DNA of 64,000 nt, from positions 62,001 through 126,000 of the forward strand of contig NZ_JAEQBB010000001.1 in assembly GCF_018616375.1 (NCBI RefSeq), given 5' to 3'. Shown here in pieces: positions 8,416 through 15,740 of the stretch (positions are counted from its first letter, which is position 1; every line of letters starts with the position of its first letter). This DNA is from Exiguobacterium sp. J17977 (GTDB lineage: Bacteria; Bacillota; Bacilli; Exiguobacteriales; Exiguobacteriaceae). The notes under the pieces were generated by a model. The model was not told where the DNA came from. It ran no database searches and worked only from the letters and a program-made list of their open reading frames with translations. Position numbers and translations under genes: made by a program.

Positions 8416-9654
8416 ATGAAGCTACGGACGAAAATCGCCTTGGCGATGGCGGGATTCATGTTGTTCCTGCTGATCACCTCGTTCGGTGTCGCCTGGCTCG
8501 TCTCGCGCCAACAGATCGTCGACGCTCGTTATGACGTCTTGCGCCAGGCGCTCAGCTTGCTCGAGGAAGACGAGCGGAACCAACAAGCCGTCTTGTCGTT
8601 GCACGAGGACAGTGTCGTGCTCGAACGGCAGGCGAACGGCGATTGGGGCATCATCGGTGGACAGGCCGATGGCGCTCTTCGATTCCCGGTCAATTTCGGG
8701 GAACCGGCGCTCGTCGATGACTGGTTCGTCATCGCGACGTCGAATGGGCTTGGTTACGCCTTTCAAGACGCGGCCGTGAGTGAAACGCTGCGGACGCTGG
8801 CGACGATTTTCCTTGTCATCTTCCTGATTGCCGTGGCGGTGACGTTCCTCGGCAGTCTATGGATCGTACGCCAAGGGCTCGACCCGTTACGCCGTCTCGA
8901 ATCGACGATGGAACGAATCACCGAGTCAGGTACGCTTGAGACAATCGATGTCGGCAAGGACAAAGATGAGGTATCGACGCTCGCGACGGGCTTTAACCAA
9001 ATGATTGCGCGAGTCGAAGGGTCGATGGAGCAACAACGACGTTTCGTCGCCGATGTTTCACATGAACTGAAGACACCGCTCACCGTCATCGAAGGGTACG
9101 CCAAACTGCTTCGGCGCTGGGGTCAGAGCGACCCGGCCGTCCGCGACGAGGCGATTGACCATATCTTGACCGAGTCGCGGCAAATGCGTGAGGACTTGAT
9201 TGAACCGATGCTCGAGCTGAGCCGTTTCTCCTCGCTCGAAGACGTGGAGACCGAAGCGATTACCTTGACCGAGCTGGCCGAGCAGTTGACCGAGCGATTC
9301 GAGCGATCGCACGGTATCCACGTACCGATCGAGGCAATGGGGGAGTGGCACGGGCATCGCGATTCGTTGCAACGGCTCGTCGTCATTTTCATTGACAACA
9401 GTTTGAAATATGCGACCGACACGCGTGTCACGATGACGCCCGACCGCATCGAAGTACGGGACCATGGGACGACGCTCAGTGAGGAAGACCGGGCGCGACT
9501 GTTCGACCGCTTCTATCGACTCGATGAGGCGCGAGACCGGAGCGGCAGCGGACTTGGCCTCGCCATCGCCAAGGAAGTGGCGGATTTGAACGGATGGAAG
9601 GTCGGCAGTTATGCGAACGCGCCGGACGGCAGTGTCTTTTACGTCACAAAATGA
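8416..9654 (+). CDS. HAMP-domain sensor histidine kinase
   Basis: 412 aa partner of the preceding regulator. Spans at about 9-31 and 128-150 enclose an extracytoplasmic sensor of about 95 residues; a HAMP domain follows (RQGLDPLRRLESTMERI), then the phospho-acceptor helix VADVSHELKTPLTVIEGY and an ATP-binding domain with IDNSLKYA, DHGTTLS and GSGLGLAIAK. The N box and G2 are intact; the G1 box reads DHGTT rather than DxGxG, slightly degenerate. ATG 8416 follows GGTGAG; GTG 8407 is possible. It resembles the ArlS/CssS type of Gram-positive kinase in layout, but the specific system cannot be named. Confidence 0.9.
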   Translation: MKLRTKIALAMAGFMLFLLITSFGVAWLVSRQQIVDARYDVLRQALSLLEEDERNQQAVLSLHEDSVVLERQANGDWGIIGGQADGALRFPVNFGEPALVDDWFVIATSNGLGYAFQDAAVSETLRTLATIFLVIFLIAVAVTFLGSLWIVRQGLDPLRRLESTMERITESGTLETIDVGKDKDEVSTLATGFNQMIARVEGSMEQQRRFVADVSHELKTPLTVIEGYAKLLRRWGQSDPAVRDEAIDHILTESRQMREDLIEPMLELSRFSSLEDVETEAITLTELAEQLTERFERSHGIHVPIEAMGEWHGHRDSLQRLVVIFIDNSLKYATDTRVTMTPDRIEVRDHGTTLSEEDRARLFDRFYRLDEARDRSGSGLGLAIAKEVADLNGWKVGSYANAPDGSVFYVTK

Positions 9655-9669
9655 CAAATCTTTCGCAGA

Positions 9670-9724
9670 TTCTCATCATTTTCTAATGGAATCCTCGTGG
9701 TGCTCTAAGGTCACCGTTCTATGA
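9670..9724 (+). promoter_or_regulatory. Putative response-regulator site and promoter
   Basis: TTCTCATCA at 9670 and TTCTAATGG at 9681, 11 bp apart, with TCCT at 9692 and -10-like TATGAT at 9719-9724. Sequence and spacing match 7312-7367 (first repeat to -10 is 49 bp here and 50 bp there). Confidence 0.6.
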
Positions 9725-9770
9725 TGAAGATGTAGAACAAGTTCACCACATGAAACGAGGAGGAGACATC

Positions 9771-10487
9771 ATGAAATTAATCGGATGGATTTTAGGAGTT
9801 GGGTTGGCGGTACTAGCCGTCGCCGGGATTGGGTTGTATGTCGCGAACGACAAGACGGACACGGTCATCGTCCCACGGGCGGTCGATAGCGTGAACAACG
9901 GAACCGATGATGCCGCAGACGACACGCAAGATGATGCGAGTCAAGAGGCGGCCGCTCCGTCAGAAGGGTCAGCGTCGAACGATACGCCGGTTCGCTCGGT
10001 CGATGACGATGATTATGAATTGTATGGTACCCTCGTCAGCTTATCGGATCGTGACGTGACGATCAGCTTCAGCGGTAAAGAATCGACGTACCCGCTCGCG
10101 GCCCGTCATGAGATTGACGACGATACACCGAAAGCCGGTGACCGCGTCAAACTCGAATTCAATCAAAACGAAGAAGTGAAGGAAGTCGACCGTGAGAGTG
10201 ACGACTTCGATATCTACGGCACGTTCGTCAGCCTGTCGGACCGTGACGTGACCATCGAGCGTGACGGTAAGTCGGAGACATTTAAACTCGCGAGCCGCTA
10301 CGAACTTGACGACGAAGCGCCAAAAGCCGGTGACCGTGTCAAACTCGAGTTGAACCTTCAACAGCAAGTGAAAGAGATTGAACGTGACGATGACCGAAAT
10401 GACCAGGACGATCAAGATGATCAAAACGATGATGACCAAGATGACGACCGTGACGATGATCAAGAGGATGATCGCGACGACGACTAA
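9771..10487 (+). CDS. Membrane-anchored acidic protein with two internal repeats
   Basis: 238 aa. One N-terminal span at about 3-23 works as anchor or uncleaved signal, followed by a Ser/Thr/Asp linker and two tandem copies of a domain of about 60 residues (YGTLVSLSDRDVTISF...AGDRVKLEFN and YGTFVSLSDRDVTIER...AGDRVKLELN), reminiscent of the small beta-barrel DUF5666 type. The last 38 residues are almost only Asp with Asn, Gln, Glu and Arg. ATG 9771 is set by CGAGGAGGAG. The preceding repeats predict control by the adjacent two-component system. Extracytoplasmic cation or polymer binding is plausible but unproven. Confidence 0.7.
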   Translation: MKLIGWILGVGLAVLAVAGIGLYVANDKTDTVIVPRAVDSVNNGTDDAADDTQDDASQEAAAPSEGSASNDTPVRSVDDDDYELYGTLVSLSDRDVTISFSGKESTYPLAARHEIDDDTPKAGDRVKLEFNQNEEVKEVDRESDDFDIYGTFVSLSDRDVTIERDGKSETFKLASRYELDDEAPKAGDRVKLELNLQQQVKEIERDDDRNDQDDQDDQNDDDQDDDRDDDQEDDRDDD

Positions 10488-10495
10488 AAAATGCC

Positions 10496-10521
10496 AAAAT
10501 GCCACGCGAGTGGCATTTTTT
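10496..10521 (+). terminator. Terminator of acidic repeat protein gene
   Basis: AAAATGCCAC / GTGGCATTTT perfect stem, loop GCGA, followed by T. Confidence 0.9.
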
Positions 10522-10532
10522 GTTTATTCTTC

Positions 10533-10563
10533 TTAACATGGTCAATAATTATTATTGTATGAT
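10533..10563 (+). promoter_or_regulatory. Possible promoter of lipoprotein gene
   Basis: TTAACA at 10533-10538 and TATGAT at 10558-10563 with a long 19-bp, AT-rich spacer. Weak call. Confidence 0.35.
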
Positions 10564-10623
10564 AAAGTGAAAAAGAAAATTTTAGGCGATTCGAACCATA
10601 TAAATGTGAAAGGAGGGGGCGGG

Positions 10624-11853
10624 ATGAGAAGAGTCATCGGACTGATGAGTCTAGCTATGATGGTAGTCAGTGGCTGCGGGACGAGTGAAATCAATGCGCT
10701 CAATTTACGACCACTGTCGACGTATGCGATTCAACAAGACCGAGACGTTCCGTTGACGTCTGCGTTAAAGACGCGATTGTTGGCTTACTGTGAGCAACAA
10801 CCGACAGACGTGTTGCCGACACGTCGGGCCGAACTGGCGGCCATCACATTCCGTCATCCTTTCTATGATGAGTTAGGCAGCAAGACCGTCAAATATTGGC
10901 GGAGCGGGGATGACCGTTACATCTCTTGCTTGAACAGCAACGAACAAAATGAGCGTGTCTTCCGGACGGATGCACTCGAGGCGTTCGAGTCCTCGGCCAC
11001 GTCTGCGCCGAGGGAAGTCGATGTCGGGAACACGCTATCGTTCGTTCCTGAACCGGACGTCGCGACCGTGGCACGCGCCTTCGCGGTCAATGAGACGCAT
11101 GAGACGATTATTCCCGGTTCGGTCTTCCGGTATCACACGCCGGACCGTGGTGCGCTTCATGTCAACTATCTCGTCTATCAAGACGGTACTGAGGCGGGAC
11201 AATTGATTGAGCCGGGGCTGTTCGTCTTCGAGAGCGGCAAGAATGAAGGCGTGGCGTTCTTGACCCAATTGGCCGATCAACGGATCACGCTCCAGATGGG
11301 CACAAAACAGGCGTGGGACCGCACTGTATTACCTGCGTCGCTCGCGGGCGAGTACGTGCAAATCGACTCGAAAGAAGCGATTTTCAATTTAGACGCCGAA
11401 GGACAGCGTCTGTTGAAGCGAATCGTGCTCGCTGATAAACCGATTGAAGACGTCACGGAGAAAGACTCTGCCGTCTTATCAAGTCGGTATGGTACCGTGA
11501 TCGAGGTATGGGGCACCGTTCAACGACCAGGTGCCGGTGAATTGACGATCACATCGGAGCAAAAAGAGGTGATGCGGTTGGCAACGTATGAGACGGAAAC
11601 GAAGACGGCTCATCTCGGTGGCCCGAACACACGCGAGCTGTTCGAACTATTGTCCCGTGTGAAGACGACGAGCGCTGCACCGACAGGCGAACGACGCGGG
11701 ACGCTCGCGTTGTATGAACAGTTGACCGAGCAACGGTTCGACGTTTGGATTGAGGAAGGGAAAGAGTCCCTTCAATTGATGGACGTCGAGACGAAGCGGG
11801 TCTATTTGATTGATCAACTGGAATTTGAAGAATTGCTCGACACTTACATATAG
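10624..11853 (+). CDS. Unknown lipoprotein
   Basis: 409 aa. Signal peptide with lipobox VVSGC (MRRVIGLMSLAMMVVSGCGTS), so cleaved at Cys18 and lipid-anchored outside the membrane. The mature part has no motif I recognise; it is mixed alpha/beta and contains a single free cysteine pair region (LLAYCEQQ, ISCLNSN). ATG 10624 is preceded by AAAGGAGGGGGC; the open frame reaches back to 10555 but lacks a start that good. It is a single gene between two terminators. Confidence 0.7.
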   Translation: MRRVIGLMSLAMMVVSGCGTSEINALNLRPLSTYAIQQDRDVPLTSALKTRLLAYCEQQPTDVLPTRRAELAAITFRHPFYDELGSKTVKYWRSGDDRYISCLNSNEQNERVFRTDALEAFESSATSAPREVDVGNTLSFVPEPDVATVARAFAVNETHETIIPGSVFRYHTPDRGALHVNYLVYQDGTEAGQLIEPGLFVFESGKNEGVAFLTQLADQRITLQMGTKQAWDRTVLPASLAGEYVQIDSKEAIFNLDAEGQRLLKRIVLADKPIEDVTEKDSAVLSSRYGTVIEVWGTVQRPGAGELTITSEQKEVMRLATYETETKTAHLGGPNTRELFELLSRVKTTSAAPTGERRGTLALYEQLTEQRFDVWIEEGKESLQLMDVETKRVYLIDQLEFEELLDTYI

Positions 11854-11872
11854 GCTGAAAACTAAACCTATT

Positions 11873-11911
11873 CCCGTTTCATGACACTTTCATGTCGTGA
11901 GACGGGTTTTT
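11873..11911 (+). terminator. Terminator of lipoprotein gene
   Basis: Fourteen-pair stem CCCGTTTCATGACA / TGTCGTGAGACGGG with G-T pairs, followed by five T. Confidence 0.92.
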
Positions 11912-11920
11912 GTTGTCAAA

Positions 11921-11956
11921 TTGACACTATGTTTTCGTAAAAAACTATCCTATAAT
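11921..11956 (+). promoter_or_regulatory. Promoter region of GH114-like gene with long leader
   Basis: Consensus TTGACA at 11921-11926. A -10 could be TATCCT at 11946 (19-bp spacer) or the perfect TATAAT at 11951-11956, which would then need another -35. Either way the untranslated leader is about 165 bases; I see no known riboswitch in it. Confidence 0.45.
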
Positions 11957-12129
11957 TTTTTTTGCGAAGGTTCAACATTACATACACGAATCCGATACAT
12001 CCATAAAACACACAGCACTAACCTTCTCGTCATTTGAATATAAGAAAAGGGGGAGCAACGAGACACAACTCCATTCAACCATCATCGTCCGTCACCACGT
12101 TTTGTCAGTCATCAGGAGAGGAATAGGTA

Positions 12130-13590
12130 GTGAAATTGAAAAAGTTAATTATGTCTCTAACGGTAGTGTTGTTGATTGTTAGTCTGAACATGTCTAAAAC
12201 GGGGGCACAAACCATGAACCCACTCGACGGTGTGAAGAACTATCAAGTGTATTATGGCCATCCAACGGCAGCGATTTTGAAAGATATGCAAAACTATGAC
12301 CTCGTCATCATCGAGCCGCTCCATTACACGAAATCGCAAGTGGAGCAAATCAAAGCACGCGGGACAAAAGTACTCGGATATATTAGCGTCATGGAAGTTG
12401 CGACATGGAACACGGGTCTCATGTCAAAACTTCAGTCAGGTGACTTCTTTACGCGTAACGGACAACGTGTCCATTACTCGGAATGGGATTCGTACTTGAC
12501 GAACATCGCCTCACCGCACTTCCAAGGATTGCTCCTCACGGAAATCCAGAACCAAGTCATCGCCAAAGGCATCGATGGCGTGTTCATGGATACGGTCGGT
12601 GATATCGATAACGAACATTTGAACAACCCGACCGTGCTCAAGCAGCAACGGGACGGACTCGTCAACTTCTTGAAACAAGCACGGGCGCGCTATGGCGATA
12701 TCGCCATGGTTCAAAACTGGGGCTTCGACACATTGGAAACGTCAACGGCACCTTACGTCGATGGCATCATGTGGGAGAGCTTCAACGCCGACACGATCAA
12801 GAGTGACGCTTGGTCACAAAACATGATTAAGAAATTACAAGCGGTCGACGCGAAGCATTCGGTCAAGACGCTTACGATTTCGACACGTCTTAGCGCGGAT
12901 AGCCATAAACTGGCCAAAGATTCTGGATTCATCCACTTCCACGAAGCGGATGCTTACGTGAACTGGAATGCGGGTCTCGTGACGCGCACCAAGGACACGG
13001 CGCCGACAACGGCACCGGCCGCAGTAGCACCGGCGACGAAACCAGCTACGACGACAACGACAAAGCCAGCTACGACAACAACGAAGCCAGCTACAACGAC
13101 AACGACGAAGCCAGCTACAACGACAACAACAAAGCCAGCTGCGACGACAACAACGAAGCCGGCTACAACGACAACGACGAAGCCAGCTGAAACGACAACA
13201 ACAAAGCCGGCTACAACGACAACGACGAAGCCAGCTACAACGACAACAACAAAGCCAGCTGAAACGACAACAACGAAGCCGGCTACAACGACAACGACGA
13301 AGCCAGCTGAAACGACAACAACAAAGCCTGTCGCAAAGCCAGTCTCAGCACCGAAAGCGGATGCCTCGACGGACAAACCGACCGAGTCGAAACAAAAAGC
13401 AAAAGCGGACTGGAAGCAAGAGAAGAAAGACAAAAAAGAGAAGAAGAAGGCGAAGAAGCATGCCAAAAAACATGCTAAAAAGCATGCCGCCAAGCACAGC
13501 TCGTCTAACGACCATCACGCCGCCAAAGGAAACATGTGCGGAAAAGTGAAACACAAGACGGCCGGTTTCCTAAACTTCTTCAAATTCTAA
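12130..13590 (+). CDS. Secreted GH114-like (endo-alpha-1,4-polygalactosaminidase type) protein with TTTTKPA repeats
   Basis: 486 aa. Signal peptide at about 1-27 (ending KTGAQ). A TIM-barrel domain at about 28-290 shows the family features YYGHPTAAILKDMQNYDLVIIEP, VLGYISVMEV, acidic GVFMDTVGDID and GIMWESFN, as in GH114 and related predicted galactosaminidases. A linker of twelve Thr-Lys-Pro-Ala units follows (about 307-401), then a strongly cationic Lys/His tail (KKEKKKAKKHAKKHAKKHAAKH) and a short end with one Cys. GTG 12130 is set by AGGAGAGG. The linker and tail suggest the enzyme is held in the wall by charge; substrate is unproven. Confidence 0.8.
   Translation: MKLKKLIMSLTVVLLIVSLNMSKTGAQTMNPLDGVKNYQVYYGHPTAAILKDMQNYDLVIIEPLHYTKSQVEQIKARGTKVLGYISVMEVATWNTGLMSKLQSGDFFTRNGQRVHYSEWDSYLTNIASPHFQGLLLTEIQNQVIAKGIDGVFMDTVGDIDNEHLNNPTVLKQQRDGLVNFLKQARARYGDIAMVQNWGFDTLETSTAPYVDGIMWESFNADTIKSDAWSQNMIKKLQAVDAKHSVKTLTISTRLSADSHKLAKDSGFIHFHEADAYVNWNAGLVTRTKDTAPTTAPAAVAPATKPATTTTTKPATTTTKPATTTTTKPATTTTTKPAATTTTKPATTTTTKPAETTTTKPATTTTTKPATTTTTKPAETTTTKPATTTTTKPAETTTTKPVAKPVSAPKADASTDKPTESKQKAKADWKQEKKDKKEKKKAKKHAKKHAKKHAAKHSSSNDHHAAKGNMCGKVKHKTAGFLNFFKF
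13048..13332 (+). repeat. Coding minisatellite, twelve Thr-Lys-Pro-Ala units
   Basis: Eleven 24-base units and one 21-base unit encoding (T/A/E)TTTTKPA, with synonymous ACG/ACA and CCA/CCG changes and alternating T, A or E at the first position. Expected to vary in copy number in frame. Confidence 0.95.
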
Positions 13591-13608
13591 ACCGTGTGTC
13601 ACCTGAAC

Positions 13609-13639
13609 CCCGAGGGATCGATTTCGTTCCTTCGGGTTT
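13609..13639 (+). terminator. Terminator of GH114-like gene
   Basis: CCCGAGGGA / TCCTTCGGG nine-pair stem; only three T follow, so moderate strength. Confidence 0.65.
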
Positions 13640-13730
13640 CGTCTGACCTCTTAGAAAACAGAAGTTGACTCTACCTTTCTCAGAAAAGTTAGGGTACAAT
13701 GCTCAAGAGAGATTGAGAGAGGAGTGAAGC

Positions 13731-14363
13731 ATGATGGGCAAAGTACACGTTTATGACCACCCATTGATTCAGCACAAGATGACGATTATGCGTAAAGTAG
13801 AGACGGGGACGAAGCAGTTCCGTGAACTCGTAGACGAGGTTTCGTCACTCATGGCATATGAAATTACACGCGACCTTCCGCTTACTGATGTGGAAATCGA
13901 GACACCGGTCTCTGTATCGACACAGAAGATGATTGCCGGCAAGAAATTGGGAATCGTCCCAATTTTACGGGCAGGCCTCGGCATGGTGGATGGCTTCCTC
14001 AAAATGATGCCGAACGTCAAAGTCGGTCACATCGGTTTATACCGTGACCCAGAGACGCTCGAGCCGCACGAATACTATCTCAAGTTGCCGACGGACGTCA
14101 CAGAACGTGACTTCATCGTCGTCGACCCGATGCTCGCGACAGGCGGTTCAGCAGCCGACGCGATTGCCGCGCTTAAAAAGCACGGTGCCAAGTCGATCAA
14201 GCTCGCTTGCCTCTGTGCAGCCCCTGAAGGTGTGGAACGTGTTCAAGCAGAACACCCGGACGTCGAAATCTATCTCGCCGCACTTGACGAGAAGTTGAAC
14301 GACCACGGCTACATCGTACCAGGTCTCGGTGACGCAGGTGACCGTCTGTTCGGAACAAAATAA
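13731..14363 (+). CDS. upp: Uracil phosphoribosyltransferase
   Basis: Salvages uracil to UMP with [16 protein letters not shown] at the N-terminus, [11 protein letters not shown] and the PRPP loop [16 protein letters not shown] are typical; the C-terminal [17 protein letters not shown] binds uracil. 210 aa, normal. GAGAGGAGTG precedes ATG 13731; ATG 13734 is also possible. In B. subtilis upp lies between glyA and atp, the same order as here with insertions. Confidence 0.98.
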   Translation: MMGKVHVYDHPLIQHKMTIMRKVETGTKQFRELVDEVSSLMAYEITRDLPLTDVEIETPVSVSTQKMIAGKKLGIVPILRAGLGMVDGFLKMMPNVKVGHIGLYRDPETLEPHEYYLKLPTDVTERDFIVVDPMLATGGSAADAIAALKKHGAKSIKLACLCAAPEGVERVQAEHPDVEIYLAALDEKLNDHGYIVPGLGDAGDRLFGTK

Positions 14364-14376
14364 GCATGAACCCGAT

Positions 14377-14405
14377 GAGAGGATCCCAGTGATCCTCTCT
14401 TTTTT
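14377..14405 (+). terminator. Terminator of upp
   Basis: GAGAGGATC / GATCCTCTC perfect nine-pair stem, then six T. Confidence 0.93.
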
Positions 14406-14519
14406 ATGGGAATGTGCACCAATCGATTCAAATTAGTTGAGACGACGGAAGAGACGGCCGATAGTAGAAGAGGAAGAGACCGCAAGCCGGTCCGATGTCG
14501 GGATAAGGGAAGAGACACG

Positions 14520-15680
14520 ATGAAGACTAAATTCTCGCTACTGCAAAGATATTTACTCATCTCCTTGATGGCGTTGTTTTTGACGAGCGTCTGGAGCTAT
14601 AGTGCGTTTCAAGACATCGAGCAAGAGAACCGGCGGATTGTCGAAGAGGCGATTCCGATTTCGAACGCCGCCTCGGAACTGTTTCGATTATTGCTTGACC
14701 AAGAGTTATCGGTCCGTGGCTATACATATAACCAAGATGCGCAGTCGCTCGAACAATATGAGGCGACAAAACGGTCGTTAGTAGAGACGATTCAGGTGAT
14801 TCGTGAGCTCGACGATCGTCATCCCATCATGCAGCAATTGATTCAAGACGAGGCATTGCCGCTCATTCAACAGATGGAGGCGTTCCATGCGTCCCAAATC
14901 GAACTCATCGAGGCGGGGGATGTCGTCGAAGCGAACGCGCGCCGTTTTAGCGGGATCGATTATATCAATCAGTTTCGGGACGTCGATGCGGCCCTTCGTG
15001 AAGATATCGACAAGATCATCCAACAAGCCACGCTTCGAAGCGAAACCGCCTCGAATTCGGCGAAATGGGTCATCTTCATTGTCGTCGGCATCGCGTTGTT
15101 GTTGTTGTTGACGTTCATGCACACGTTCCGGCTCGAGCGCAGCAAACAGGCGCTCATCCATCGCTCGCTCCATGACGCCTTGACCGGGATTTGGAATCGT
15201 CGCGCGTTTGACGAGAAGCTAGAACGGATGTGGGACGAAGCGACCGATACCGGTGACGTGCTCGCACTTCTCTTACTCGATATCGATGCGTTCAAGACGT
15301 TTAACGATACATACGGTCATTTAGCCGGAGACGCTTGCCTCGAGAGAGTAGCGAAAGCGATTCATCGTGCGGTCGGGGAAGACGGGATGACGGCCCGATA
15401 TGGAGGCGAAGAGTTCGCGGTGCTCCTGCGGCCACGCCACGCGCGCCAACCGAAAGAAATCGCAGAACGGATTCGGCAGGCGGTGCTGAAACTGAACATC
15501 GCGCACGAGACATACACCCCGTTGCGGAAAGTGAGTGTCAGTATCGGTGTCGCCGAGCATGCGCCATCGCTAAGTGGTGATAAGACCGACTTGATTGCGG
15601 CAGCCGATCAAGCCCTCTATCAGGCGAAACAGAGTGGGCGCAACCGTGTCTCAGTCGGGCAGGCGACGAACGTTGGATAA
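14520..15680 (+). CDS. Membrane diguanylate cyclase
   Basis: 386 aa. Spans at about 8-28 and 178-200 enclose an extracytoplasmic helical sensor of about 150 residues of the CHASE3-like kind. The cytoplasmic GGDEF domain occupies about 215-380 and has the active signature ARYGGEEFAVLL plus DIDAFKTFNDTYGH. No RxxD inhibitory site precedes the signature. It should make cyclic di-GMP. ATG 14520 follows AAGGGA; the frame extends to 14406 but would start inside the upp terminator. A GCCGATAG at 14457-14464 resembles a sigma-D -10, though its -35 is poor. Confidence 0.9.
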   Translation: MKTKFSLLQRYLLISLMALFLTSVWSYSAFQDIEQENRRIVEEAIPISNAASELFRLLLDQELSVRGYTYNQDAQSLEQYEATKRSLVETIQVIRELDDRHPIMQQLIQDEALPLIQQMEAFHASQIELIEAGDVVEANARRFSGIDYINQFRDVDAALREDIDKIIQQATLRSETASNSAKWVIFIVVGIALLLLLTFMHTFRLERSKQALIHRSLHDALTGIWNRRAFDEKLERMWDEATDTGDVLALLLLDIDAFKTFNDTYGHLAGDACLERVAKAIHRAVGEDGMTARYGGEEFAVLLRPRHARQPKEIAERIRQAVLKLNIAHETYTPLRKVSVSIGVAEHAPSLSGDKTDLIAAADQALYQAKQSGRNRVSVGQATNVG

Positions 15681-15693
15681 ATACGGTGGCTAA

Positions 15694-15731
15694 AAAGACG
15701 ACCTTCCCGATTTTACGGGCAGGTCGTCTTT
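15694..15731. terminator. Shared terminator between convergent genes
   Basis: AAAGACGACCT / AGGTCGTCTTT stem with an inner CCCG/CGGG extension. The longer T-run reads on the minus strand, so it mainly serves the osmolyte transporter operon. Confidence 0.88.
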
Positions 15732-15740
15732 CGCATAGGT

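Noticed and set aside
10041-10505. 154-residue Val/Ile-rich minus-strand frame opposite the acidic repeat protein
   Set aside because: It is the antisense image of Asp codons (GAT/GAC read as ATC/GTC); no ribosome site, and the plus-strand gene has a signal anchor and terminator.
13048-13332. Possible CRISPR array
   Set aside because: Units are contiguous coding repeats of 21-24 bases with no unique spacers.
12954-13493. 179-residue minus-strand frame rich in Val, Phe and Ala opposite the TTTTKPA repeats
   Set aside because: Repetitive shadow of the minisatellite; no start signals and no domain.
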